DNA of 64,000 nt from Saprospiraceae bacterium (GTDB lineage Bacteria; Bacteroidota; Bacteroidia; Chitinophagales; Saprospiraceae), in assembly GCA_025055285.1 (NCBI GenBank), contig JANWXM010000008.1, forward strand, positions 1 to 64,000, written 5' to 3'. Below the pieces are notes generated by a model. That model made no database searches, had not been told where the DNA came from, and was given only the letters and a program-made list of their open reading frames with translations. Position numbers and translations under genes: made by a program. Each line of letters opens with the position of its first letter. Within the stretch, counting starts at the first letter, position 1. Below are positions 44,400 through 52,214 of the stretch, piece after piece.

Positions 44400-44766
44400 G
44401 CACCTCTCCTCTGATTAAGATGTCTATTCGAAGACCTGATTTGCACTGGCTTTTGAGGTAGCTAGCCTACAATGACGAATGCTCCTTACGACCTCGACGG
44501 AGCGCGTCAGACCATCGGCTATGTCTTTGATAAGCGACCGATAAAGCGAGGAAAGACTCAGGGAAATGCCTTTATAATGTATCGCACCCTTGGCGCAAAA
44601 AGCATTTCGTCGCAGCATTAGTAACTTAGTAATGTACCTGACGTTATCCACTTTTGGGCTGAGGAAGGTAGTTTTCCGCTGCGCACGTGACTATCGGTCT
44701 TAAGTCTGCAGAAAATCACTTACCTTTGCGCGGCTCGTTGATAGAATCCTATTGAAGAAGACTACC
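44400..44766. other. Intergenic region before the YqeY gene
   Basis: A 367-bp stretch. It contains the YqeY promoter box at 44721-44728. No gene, strong hairpin or repeat is visible; the open frame on the minus strand at 44424-44651 looks random. Confidence 0.5.
44721..44728 (+). promoter_or_regulatory. -7 box for the YqeY-lptB operon
   Basis: TACCTTTG followed by C, 38 nt before ATG 44767. Confidence 0.5.
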
Positions 44767-45219
44767 ATGCCTACGCTGGAGGAGAGAGTAAATCGAGATT
44801 TGGCAGCGGCCATGAAGGCAAAGGACGAAGCAGCCTTGCGCGGCATCCGCGCCATCAAGAGTGCTATTTTGTTGGCTAAAACGGATGGTTCGGGCCAGCC
44901 CATAGACGAGGCACGAGAAGTCCAAATTCTACAGAAACTTATAAAGAGTCGTCAAGACTCCTATGAAATTTATGTGAACAACAATCGGCCAGATTTAGCC
45001 CAAAAGGAAATGGAAGAAATAGAGGTAATCAAGCGCTACCTGCCAGCCATGCTCGAAGGAGCAGAGCTGGAAGGCGCTGTGCGTGAAATCATTAGTGAAG
45101 TAGGTGCGACATCGCTCAAAGACATGGGGAAAGTCATGGCCGTGGCCACAAAGAAGTTGGCGGGCAAGGCAGAGCCGCGTCTTATCTCGGAGGCGGTGAA
45201 AAAATTGCTCGGAGTATGA
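44767..45219 (+). CDS. GatB/YqeY domain protein
   Basis: A 150-residue protein of the YqeY family, related to the tail domain of the tRNA amidotransferase subunit GatB. It begins [20 protein letters not shown] (ATG 44767; TTG 44752 is the alternative) and ends with a GatB-like helical tail, [21 protein letters not shown] tRNA-binding function is supposed but unproven. Its stop overlaps the start of lptB (ATGA, 45216-45219), so the two are coupled. Confidence 0.9.
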   Translation: MPTLEERVNRDLAAAMKAKDEAALRGIRAIKSAILLAKTDGSGQPIDEAREVQILQKLIKSRQDSYEIYVNNNRPDLAQKEMEEIEVIKRYLPAMLEGAELEGAVREIISEVGATSLKDMGKVMAVATKKLAGKAEPRLISEAVKKLLGV

Positions 45220-45995
45220 TCTTGCGCGCCGAACATTTGGTGAAAATTTATGGCAAGCGCACAGTGGTGCGCGATGTTTCCTTTGACGTCAAACAGGGCG
45301 AAATTGTAGGACTGCTGGGCCCAAATGGCGCTGGAAAGACTACTTCGTTTTATATGGTAGTGGGTTTCATTCGCCCTACTGCGGGAAAGGTATTTTTAGA
45401 CAATGAGGAAATCACTCACCTTCCCATGTATCGGCGGGCGCAAAAAGGCATTGGCTACCTTCCTCAAGAGCCGAGCGTGTTTCGGAAGCTTAGCGTAGAG
45501 GACAACATCCGCGCTGTATTAGAAGTAGGCCCACTTTCTCCTAAAGAACAGGAGGAGAAACTAGAGGAACTGATTGCTGAATTCAACCTACATAAAGTTC
45601 GTCGAAACAACGGCGATACGCTCTCGGGCGGTGAGCGACGCCGCACGGAAATCGCTCGTGCCTTAGCGAGCAACCCAAAGTTTATTCTCTTAGATGAGCC
45701 TTTTGCAGGCATTGACCCTATTGCGGTAGAGGATATTCAATATATTGTGGCTAAATTAAAAACAAAAAACATCGGTATTCTCATCACCGACCACAACGTG
45801 CAAGAAACCCTGAGCATTACAGATCGGGCATACCTGATGTTTGAGGGATCTATCCTGCGCGCCGGCACAGCTGAGGAACTAGCAGATGATGAAATGGTGC
45901 GGAAGGTATATCTGGGTCGTCATTTCGTTTTGCGCCGCAAAGTATTGGATTTCAACGCTCCAACGAATGCTTTGGTGAGTGATGGAAACAACTAA
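45216..45995 (+). CDS. lptB: LPS export ABC transporter ATP-binding protein LptB
   Basis: A 259-residue ATPase that powers extraction of lipopolysaccharide by LptFG. Walker A is GPNGAGKTT (about 35-43), the signature is [10 protein letters not shown], Walker B is [15 protein letters not shown], and the switch His is in LITDHNV. The LptB-specific stretch [18 protein letters not shown] is present. It begins [20 protein letters not shown] and overlaps YqeY by 4 bp. Confidence 0.95.
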   Translation: MILRAEHLVKIYGKRTVVRDVSFDVKQGEIVGLLGPNGAGKTTSFYMVVGFIRPTAGKVFLDNEEITHLPMYRRAQKGIGYLPQEPSVFRKLSVEDNIRAVLEVGPLSPKEQEEKLEELIAEFNLHKVRRNNGDTLSGGERRRTEIARALASNPKFILLDEPFAGIDPIAVEDIQYIVAKLKTKNIGILITDHNVQETLSITDRAYLMFEGSILRAGTAEELADDEMVRKVYLGRHFVLRRKVLDFNAPTNALVSDGNN

Positions 45996-46368
45996 TTTTC
46001 TTGGTAATAGAGGTTCTTCGAGGTGAAGGCTATGTGTCAATCTTCTGAAGATGAGGAAAAAGCACATTTTTAGCATTTCCCGAAAAAACAAGATGAATCA
46101 TTAGAAACGCTTACATGATTTAAAGCTCTGGAAAGACCGCTGCGCCGAACAACAAGGAAGGCCAGTGAAGATGAAGGCTTTGCCTTATCGAGAACTGAAC
46201 TTTTGACGTTGAGAAAATACGGGATTCTCTTCGCCTCCTTTGGGTCGTTGAAGAGAAGGAGAATTCTCGTCGACAAACCCTACCTATTCCAGAGGACGCA
46301 AGTAATCTACAAAGAGCGCAAGATCGAAGCACCTAGGCGGTATCTAAGGTCTTTGCCTGCAGTAGAGC

Positions 46369-46384
46369 ACAGCATCGATGCTGT
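46369..46384. repeat. 16-bp perfect palindrome upstream of arcA
   Basis: ACAGCATCGATGCTGT reads the same on both strands and lies about 80 bp upstream of the arcA -7 box. A dimeric activator or repressor could bind here. It could also be chance. Confidence 0.35.
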
Positions 46385-46464
46385 AGTACTAGGGTTTTAC
46401 ATCCTAGCTTAACTTTTTTAGAAGGGTTTTCTCAGCTGACGAGTAGTCTCCCTTGGTTAGGCCA

Positions 46465-46472
46465 TACTTTTG
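46465..46472 (+). promoter_or_regulatory. -7 box for arcA
   Basis: TACTTTTG followed by C, 42 nt ahead of ATG 46515. Confidence 0.45.
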
Positions 46473-46514
46473 CAGCAGTACTTTATTGCTTAGATAGACG
46501 AAAACTTCAAGCAT

Positions 46515-47783
46515 ATGGATATTAATAGCCGTATATACGTAGATTCTGAAATTGGTCGCCTGAAAAAGGTTATCGTTCATCGACCTGACGAAGGCATTGC
46601 GCGGATTACGCCCAAACGCGCTGGTGAATTGCTCTTCGACGATATTGTGCACTTGCCTAACATGCAGGAAGAGCACGATATCTTCACGAATGTGCTGCGT
46701 GCCTTCTTGGGCAAAGAAAATGTATTTGAAGTGGGAGATTTAGTAGCAGAGAGCACCCGCGATGAGGAAAGCAAGTACGAAGTAATCAACAAAATTATTG
46801 ATTTTGAGGAACTTCCCTACTCGTTCATTCCAAGATTGGCTGGCCTCTCGCCCGAACAATTAGCAGATACGCTTATCACTGGGTATTTGGAACCCGAAGA
46901 CCGCATCCTTTTTGACCCGATACCGAACTTGATCTTTACGCGCGACATTGCCGTTACTGTCAAAGACTACGTGATCATTACTAAAGCGAATAAATCGGCT
47001 CGCTTTCGGGAAAACTTCCTTACTCGCCTTATTTTTAGCAGCCACCCTGTCTTCCGACGCTTAAAAGCCGATGGAAAAACCATCAACCTCAATCGAGTAG
47101 ATAAGTTTCCACCCTCAAAGAAAGGCGAAACCGTCAGCATTGAGGGCGGCGACGTCATGATCCTTAACAAGGACTACTTGCTTATAGGCTGCTCGGAACG
47201 CACCAATAACTATGCTTTTCAACTGCTGAAAGAGACACTCTTTGACCGGGGTATCATAAAGAACGTCGTCCAGGTGAATATCCCGGCTGAGCGCACATAC
47301 ATGCACATTGACACTGTTTTCACTCAGATTAATTACAATCACATAGTCGCTTACAAACCCATCGTACAGGATGGCCTTGGCTCGTACGTAGATGTGCACC
47401 GACACACGGGAGAAGAGATTGAATATCCGAGTTTAAAGGATTTCTTGCTGGCAGAAATAAACCCGAAGATGGAATTTATCTGGGTCGGTCAGGGCGAAAG
47501 CCCTTATCAAGAGCGCGAACAGTGGACCGATGGGTGCAATTTGGTCGCGCTAAAGCCTGGAGTAGCCATCACTTACGATAGAAACCCAATCACTGAACGA
47601 GCATTTAAATCCTTTGGTTATAAAGTCATCGGCGCTGAAAAGCTCTTGCGTGATATCGACAACGGCAAAATCCATCCCGACCAAGTGGAAAACACGATCA
47701 TCACTATCCCTTCCTACGAGCTATCTCGCGCCCGCGGCGGCAGTCACTGCATGACTTGTCCGATAGAGCGCGAAGAAATTTAA
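46515..47783 (+). CDS. arcA: Arginine deiminase
   Basis: A 422-residue guanidino-modifying enzyme that hydrolyses arginine to citrulline and ammonia. The family motifs are SEIGRLKKVIVHRPDEG at the N-terminus, PNLIFTRDIAV, SIEGGDVMIL, MHIDTVFTQI and REQWTDGCNLVALKPG. The catalytic Cys is 412 in GGSHCMTCPI. Length is typical. ArcB and ArcC of the energy-yielding pathway are not in the window, so it may serve nitrogen or pH balance, or the other genes are elsewhere. Confidence 0.94.
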   Translation: MDINSRIYVDSEIGRLKKVIVHRPDEGIARITPKRAGELLFDDIVHLPNMQEEHDIFTNVLRAFLGKENVFEVGDLVAESTRDEESKYEVINKIIDFEELPYSFIPRLAGLSPEQLADTLITGYLEPEDRILFDPIPNLIFTRDIAVTVKDYVIITKANKSARFRENFLTRLIFSSHPVFRRLKADGKTINLNRVDKFPPSKKGETVSIEGGDVMILNKDYLLIGCSERTNNYAFQLLKETLFDRGIIKNVVQVNIPAERTYMHIDTVFTQINYNHIVAYKPIVQDGLGSYVDVHRHTGEEIEYPSLKDFLLAEINPKMEFIWVGQGESPYQEREQWTDGCNLVALKPGVAITYDRNPITERAFKSFGYKVIGAEKLLRDIDNGKIHPDQVENTIITIPSYELSRARGGSHCMTCPIEREEI

Positions 47784-47806
47784 ATGACTTAATTTCTCGC
47801 TCTTCC

Positions 47807-48214
47807 GTGTATAGTTTTGACTTTTCGATTCGCGTTCGCTACGGCGAAACAGACCAAATGGGCTACCTTTACTATGGCCGTTATGCCGAGTATTATGAGG
47901 TAGGGAGGGTAGAAACCATCCGCTCCTTAGGGTTGCGCTACAAAGAATTGGAACAAGTACACGGCATCTGGCTGCCTGTTGTAAGTTTGCAGATGCGCTT
48001 TGTGCGCCCGGCGTATTACGATGACTTGCTAACTATTCATACCGAGATTCGCCAATTACCCGATACGCACATCACGTTTTACACCGACATTCTCAACGAA
48101 CAAGGTGAGCTGGTCAATGCCGGATCGGTACGCCTTTGTTTTTTCAAGGCCGATGAGAAAAGGGTCGTTCCAGCACCGGAGTTATTGCTAGAAAAACTGC
48201 GCCCATACTTTTAA
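47807..48214 (+). CDS. YbgC/FadM-like acyl-CoA thioesterase (hot-dog fold)
   Basis: A 135-residue 4-hydroxybenzoyl-CoA-thioesterase-type protein. It has the active-site element VRYGETDQMGYLYYGRYAEY with the Asp nucleophile. Start choice is uncertain: GTG 47807 gives MYSFDFSIRVRYGETDQ and the usual length, just after arcA ends (47783); TTG 47756 would add 17 residues overlapping arcA. It hydrolyses acyl-CoA in the cytoplasm; the chain length cannot be read. It lies 7 bp before the membrane glycosyltransferase gene. Confidence 0.85.
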   Translation: MYSFDFSIRVRYGETDQMGYLYYGRYAEYYEVGRVETIRSLGLRYKELEQVHGIWLPVVSLQMRFVRPAYYDDLLTIHTEIRQLPDTHITFYTDILNEQGELVNAGSVRLCFFKADEKRVVPAPELLLEKLRPYF

Positions 48215-48221
48215 ACAGCCT

Positions 48222-49397
48222 ATGCTTTTTCGCCGCTTATGGCAACATCCTTCGACGCTTTGGGCGGCTTACACTGCAGCAGCCCTAGCAGCGAGCGCTC
48301 AAAGTCTTTGGCTGCGCACAGGAAAGAACGGTTATACGCCCTACGAAAACTACGTCATTTTTCGAAATGCCTATGGTCATTTGGTTCAAGGATTGAACCC
48401 TTATGCGCCCTTTCCAGAGCAACAATGGGATTTGTTTAAGTACAGCCCAACTTTTGCCTTGGGAATGTGGCCTTTCCACTTTCTACCCGATGCCATAGGA
48501 TTAACCTTGTGGAATTTACTGAATGCCCTGCCTTTGCTGTGGGCAATATTGCATTTACCCGGGTTTGACGGGCTTCAGCGACAAAAGATTGGGTGGTTTG
48601 TGTGGTTAGAGCTGCTCATCTCTCTTCAGAACAGCCAGAGCAACGGCCTGTTGGCTGCTTTTGTTTTGCTCGCTTGGATAGCCTTAGAACGCGGAAGCCT
48701 AAAAATAGCGGCCGGATGGATAGCCGGAGGCTTTTTTCTGAAGCTCTTTGGCTTTCTGGCAATTCTACCTGGGCTTGTTTACCCTCGGCGCTGGGTTCTG
48801 CTCAGTTGGAGTGCGGCGTGGATAGCATTCATGGCTGCACTACCTTTGTTAGTGCTTACACCAGACCAATTGATTCAGGTATATAGCTGGTGGTTGGAGC
48901 TGCTACGTGCTGACCATACTGCTTCGCTAGGATTATCAGTAATGGGTTGGCTTGACGCTTGGTTTGGCTGGCAACCGCCTAAAATGGTTGTCCTCTTGGC
49001 AGGCGCTGTGCTTTTGATTTTAAGCGTATGGTCTGTGGGACGCCGCCGCACTGCTTTTGGGCTCCCTGAACAGCGAGAACGCGCTTATCTATGGGCTTCC
49101 GTGCTGCTCTGGATGGTGCTCTTCAACCATAAAGCGGAATCGCCCACCTTTATCATCGCCCTGTGCGGAGTAGCCATTTGGTATTGGAGTACGTCACGTC
49201 CAACAGCCTGGATGTGGATCCTCCTGTGGCTCGCCTTCGTGTTATCCTCCCTCTCTCCTTCCGACCTCTTTCCGGCGCATCTTCGAACCAATGTCGTGCA
49301 GCCCTATGTTCTCAAAGTAGTGCCCTGTATCTTCATTTGGTTGACCATCACTGGGCAACTGTGCATACCTTTCCGGCCTAATCCGCAACGGGACTAG
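48222..49397 (+). CDS. GT87-type (DUF2029-like) integral membrane glycosyltransferase
   Basis: A 391-residue protein with about nine to ten membrane helices. Near the N-terminus is the family-like NAYGHLVQGLNPYAPFPEQQ and WDLFKYSP, an external loop with an acidic residue after the first helix as in GT-C enzymes. Such enzymes use polyprenyl-phosphate sugars at the outer face of the inner membrane. It is followed 6 bp later by a GtrA-family gene, a common partner in moving polyprenyl-linked sugars. The product glycan is unknown. Confidence 0.75.
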   Translation: MLFRRLWQHPSTLWAAYTAAALAASAQSLWLRTGKNGYTPYENYVIFRNAYGHLVQGLNPYAPFPEQQWDLFKYSPTFALGMWPFHFLPDAIGLTLWNLLNALPLLWAILHLPGFDGLQRQKIGWFVWLELLISLQNSQSNGLLAAFVLLAWIALERGSLKIAAGWIAGGFFLKLFGFLAILPGLVYPRRWVLLSWSAAWIAFMAALPLLVLTPDQLIQVYSWWLELLRADHTASLGLSVMGWLDAWFGWQPPKMVVLLAGAVLLILSVWSVGRRRTAFGLPEQRERAYLWASVLLWMVLFNHKAESPTFIIALCGVAIWYWSTSRPTAWMWILLWLAFVLSSLSPSDLFPAHLRTNVVQPYVLKVVPCIFIWLTITGQLCIPFRPNPQRD

Positions 49398-49403
49398 CAT
49401 CTC

Positions 49404-49796
49404 ATGAAGAGGGAATTCTTTTATAAATTTATAAAATTCGGTCTGGTCGGCTTCTCTGGAGTCTTTGTTGACTTCGGAACGACAGCTCTGCTCCGAGAAA
49501 TAGCCGGATTTAACCAATATGTTGCCAACAGCACGGGTTTTCTATGCGCGGTCATAAGCAACTACACCCTCAATCGGGTGTGGACGTTTCGCAGCCGAGA
49601 CCCACGAGTAGTTGCTCAATTTTCAAAATTTTTCCTGGCCTCGCTCATCGGTCTTGGATTAAACAACTCCCTTGTCTATCTTCTCTATGAAAAAGCTGTT
49701 GTGCCTTTCTACATAGCAAAGGCCATAGCTACCGGCGTTGTGATGGTTTGGAATTTTTGGGCAAACTATACGTTTACCTTCCAGCAAAAGGGGTAG
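49404..49796 (+). CDS. GtrA-family membrane protein
   Basis: A 130-residue protein with four membrane helices. It opens FYKFIKFGLVGFSGVFVDFG and carries the family segment NYTLNRVWTFRSR and the ending FWANYTFTFQ. GtrA proteins are thought to flip or present polyprenyl-phosphate-linked sugars. Placement 6 bp after the GT87-type gene suggests they act together. Confidence 0.9.
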   Translation: MKREFFYKFIKFGLVGFSGVFVDFGTTALLREIAGFNQYVANSTGFLCAVISNYTLNRVWTFRSRDPRVVAQFSKFFLASLIGLGLNNSLVYLLYEKAVVPFYIAKAIATGVVMVWNFWANYTFTFQQKG

Positions 49797-49814
49797 GACA
49801 TGGCTCTAATGTTG

Positions 49815-49822
49815 TATCTTTG
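49815..49822 (+). promoter_or_regulatory. -7 box for the gene at 49860
   Basis: TATCTTTG followed by C, 37 nt ahead of ATG 49860. Confidence 0.5.
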
Positions 49823-49859
49823 CTATGTCCACGTCTTCCTTATAAAGTAGCCTTGTTGA

Positions 49860-50420
49860 ATGAGCATAGGAATCCTTTTCAGCCTATTAATTTTGGTCTT
49901 GATTGTCGTTGCTTTGTGGCGACGCAGGCAGGATACTGAAGCATGGTTACGCGAGGAGCGCTATGAAGAAAGTGGTTCGTGGATAGAGAAGCGCTCGGGA
50001 GAACGCGGTACATATGGTCGTCTCGATGCTAAACGCGAAGCTGAGCGCCTTGCTTTATCTCGAAAAGGGCGTATTGCTGACCTTGCTCTTGAAATTCGGA
50101 ACTACTGCTTGGAGCATCTGCCCGCCTTCCAAGCCCAGAGCGACGCTGTTGTTTTAGCCTTCAGCCAGCGAGCTCGCCGGAAAATAGAACATCTTTTCGA
50201 TCTAATTGAAGAAACGCGCCAGGGAAAGGAGCTCCCTTCTCCTTCTCATAAACCCGACACTCCTCATGCTGTTGCGCTTAAAAAACAAATCTTGACAAGG
50301 ATATTTGAACAGTATCCTTGGCTGCTCGACTGGGAAATTCCAAAACTCAAGCAACTAGACGCCCACGTCTTGGCGCTTGCCCATGAACTTGTCGAACAAG
50401 CTACTGTGCCCAACCCTTAG
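49860..50420 (+). CDS. Hypothetical protein with one N-terminal membrane helix
   Basis: A 186-residue protein I do not recognise. Residues 3-20 form a membrane helix followed by Arg-rich WRRRQDTEAW, so the bulk is probably cytoplasmic. The rest is helical and charged, with a central ALEIRNYCLEHLPAFQAQ and a second half rich in Leu and Glu. No catalytic motif is visible. It has its own promoter box and is followed by the structured region at 50473-50646. Confidence 0.6.
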   Translation: MSIGILFSLLILVLIVVALWRRRQDTEAWLREERYEESGSWIEKRSGERGTYGRLDAKREAERLALSRKGRIADLALEIRNYCLEHLPAFQAQSDAVVLAFSQRARRKIEHLFDLIEETRQGKELPSPSHKPDTPHAVALKKQILTRIFEQYPWLLDWEIPKLKQLDAHVLALAHELVEQATVPNP

Positions 50421-50472
50421 CGGTAAGGAAGATACACTCGCAATATCCGTAGGCTCTCCTACCCAGGCAAAA

Positions 50473-50503
50473 GAGCCGGCCCTGCGAGCAGCATGGCCGG
50501 CTC
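50473..50503 (+). repeat. 9-bp perfect inverted repeat
   Basis: GAGCCGGCC (50473-50481) and GGCCGGCTC (50495-50503) with a 13-nt loop. On the plus strand no T-run follows. On the minus strand the stem is followed by TTTT, so it could also be a weak minus-strand terminator. Confidence 0.6.
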
Positions 50504-50586
50504 AGCGCCTTCTAACAGTATGTCCGTATGTATGCAAAAAGGACTTGTTTCAAAAATAGCCCTCCTCCCTTTCTCATTTGAAAAGG

Positions 50587-50615
50587 CCGGAGGGCCCCCG
50601 CCTTCGGTTTTATTC
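50587..50615 (+). terminator. Rho-independent terminator candidate, with possible antiterminator
   Basis: Stem CCGGAGG (50587-50593) / CCTTCGG (50601-50607), one G-U pair, 7-nt loop, followed by TTTTATTCTT. The bases GGAGGGC at 50589-50595 can instead pair with GCCCTCC at 50559-50565, which would break this stem. Confidence 0.6.
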
Positions 50616-50620
50616 TTACA

Positions 50621-50646
50621 GGCCGCCTTTGCGGCCTTTCTTTTTC
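50621..50646 (+). terminator. Rho-independent terminator
   Basis: Perfect 6-bp GC stem GGCCGC-CTTT-GCGGCC (50621-50636) followed by TTTCTTTTT. It is the clearest terminator in the window. Confidence 0.75.
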
Positions 50647-50844
50647 GCTTATACGAGACTTCTCGCCTTGGGTAACACACCTGCTTGAGCGAGGTATGAT
50701 TCCAGGCACAAATATAAGCAGTTTTTCCGAAAAAAAATTTTTTAAGCCTTTTTCTAAGAAAAAACTACCGCTTCTTAAAGGAATCGGTTGTGCCCCTCGC
50801 ATAAAGAGTAAAATATCTCGAGGAGATTCCCTGAGTATTTGCCT

Positions 50845-50852
50845 TACTTTTG
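50845..50852 (+). promoter_or_regulatory. -7 box for the propeller gene
   Basis: TACTTTTG followed by C, 20 nt ahead of ATG 50873. It lies inside the long upstream frame and so rules out the ATG at 50696. Confidence 0.5.
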
Positions 50853-50872
50853 CTCAAAACAGGCAAAGGGGA

Positions 50873-52147
50873 ATGAGAGGGTGGATAATCTTTGTGCTAG
50901 GCGTATTTGCTGCAGAAAAATTTGAAGCCCAGAATCCATGGAGAGGCCTACAACAGCTAGTAGGGACGTGGAAAAATCTTCATCGCGGAATAGTTGAATA
51001 CTGGACCTTTGCCTCGCCCGATACGCTCAGAGGAACAGGATACGCGCTGACAGCCGGTGAACCCATTCTACAGGAGACAATGATGCTCTTTCGCCGTGCC
51101 GATGGCCAGGTGATTTATCGCCTCGTAGAAACTAGACCGCACGCAGAGCAAGCAGTAGATTTCCCACTGACGTTTTTTACCAGCTCCTCATGGACGTTTG
51201 AAAACCCAGAGCATAGCTTTCCACAGACTATTGAATATTGGCTGGCCGACAGTTCTTCACTGCGAGTAACGCGCAGTGCGCTAGACGGAGATACTCGAGA
51301 GTTTTGGTTTGGCCGCGCAGATGAGGCAGTGTTGCGTTTGCGCTCTTCGTTGAGCAGTTACGAAGTGTGGGTGTGCAATCGCAAAGGAAGCTCTGTGGAA
51401 CGCTTCGACGCGCATACTGGTAAGTGGCTAGGCCGTTTGTTCGAGGGAACTAGTTCCGTGCGAAGTTTTTGTTTGGATTCCGAAGGAAGGCTTTACCTGC
51501 TCATAGGGGGTGCTGTACCCACTGTGCTTCGCGTGAACCCTCTGACTGCCCGAGTTGACACGTTCGTCCAAATTGGCGCTTTGAAAGCACCAACCTGTTT
51601 GGCCTTTGGGCCGGATAGAAACTTATACGTTGGCGAGCACGTCGGCGATGTGCTTTGTTTTGACGGTGATAAAGGACATTTTGTAAAGAAAGTTGCTGAG
51701 GGCTTAGCGCTTCCTGCGGCACTAGCTTGGGATAGCCGCAATCGGCTGCTCATTGCTTGCACAGGTGGTCGCGGCATTTGGAGGGTGTCCAACGACGGAA
51801 CATCAACCTCCCGAGTAACCCCCGAATATAGCTTGAAAGCTCCAACTTCGCTATGTTTGGCCTCTGATGGTAAGATCTTTGTAGCTGATGCCGATGAGAC
51901 CGCTAGCATTAAATGTTTTCAAATAACTTCGGACGATGTTTGGCAGTACGTTGGGCCTGTAGCAGCGGGTTTTGGGTGGCCAGAAGGCCTGACGGTTGGC
52001 CCTGATGGTTACTTATACGCTTGCGATAGCCGAATTCACGTGGTACGTAAAATTGACCCTATTACCCACGCTGAGTTGGGTATTTACCTGGAAGGGAGTG
52101 CGCTAAATGGACCTGGCGGGTTAATTTTTAGGAAGAAATCGCCGTAG
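50873..52147 (+). CDS. Secreted DUF6265-like plus NHL/SMP-30-type beta-propeller protein
   Basis: A 424-residue exported protein. ATG 50873 (MRGWIIFVLGVFAAEKFEAQ) gives a short signal peptide. Residues about 30-155 resemble the DUF6265 lipocalin-like domain (LVGTWKNLHRGIVEYWTFAS, SSWTFENPEHSFPQTIEYW). Residues about 165-424 are a propeller of roughly 40-residue blades of NHL or Vgb-lyase type (FDAHTGKWLGRLF, AFGPDRNLYVGEHVGDVL, TVGPDGYLYACDSRIHVV). Both parts usually bind ligands; no catalytic residues are obvious. The combination is unusual. Function unknown. Confidence 0.7.
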   Translation: MRGWIIFVLGVFAAEKFEAQNPWRGLQQLVGTWKNLHRGIVEYWTFASPDTLRGTGYALTAGEPILQETMMLFRRADGQVIYRLVETRPHAEQAVDFPLTFFTSSSWTFENPEHSFPQTIEYWLADSSSLRVTRSALDGDTREFWFGRADEAVLRLRSSLSSYEVWVCNRKGSSVERFDAHTGKWLGRLFEGTSSVRSFCLDSEGRLYLLIGGAVPTVLRVNPLTARVDTFVQIGALKAPTCLAFGPDRNLYVGEHVGDVLCFDGDKGHFVKKVAEGLALPAALAWDSRNRLLIACTGGRGIWRVSNDGTSTSRVTPEYSLKAPTSLCLASDGKIFVADADETASIKCFQITSDDVWQYVGPVAAGFGWPEGLTVGPDGYLYACDSRIHVVRKIDPITHAELGIYLEGSALNGPGGLIFRKKSP

Positions 52148-52214
52148 AACCCTTATGCTCACCCGCCATTTTACTTACAGCAAGCAGAGAGGACACCATC
52201 GAATTTTGCTTCAC

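Larger units (their letters stand above)
45996..46514. other. Intergenic region before arginine deiminase
   Basis: A 519-bp stretch with no supported gene. It contains a 16-bp perfect palindrome (46369-46384) and the arcA -7 box (46465-46472). Short open frames on both strands (46070-46412) have no protein-like features. Confidence 0.5.
50421..50872 (+). other. Structured intergenic region with several hairpins
   Basis: A 452-bp stretch without a protein gene. It carries a 9-bp inverted repeat, two terminator-like hairpins with T-runs, and a stretch that can pair with the first terminator's 5' arm. Beyond 50650 it becomes A/T-rich and holds the promoter of the next gene (50845-50852). A small regulatory RNA or a terminator cluster is possible. 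Confidence 0.5.

Noticed and set aside
44424-44651. Minus-strand open frame between btaB and yqeY
   Set aside because: No recognisable protein features; composition fits random sequence.
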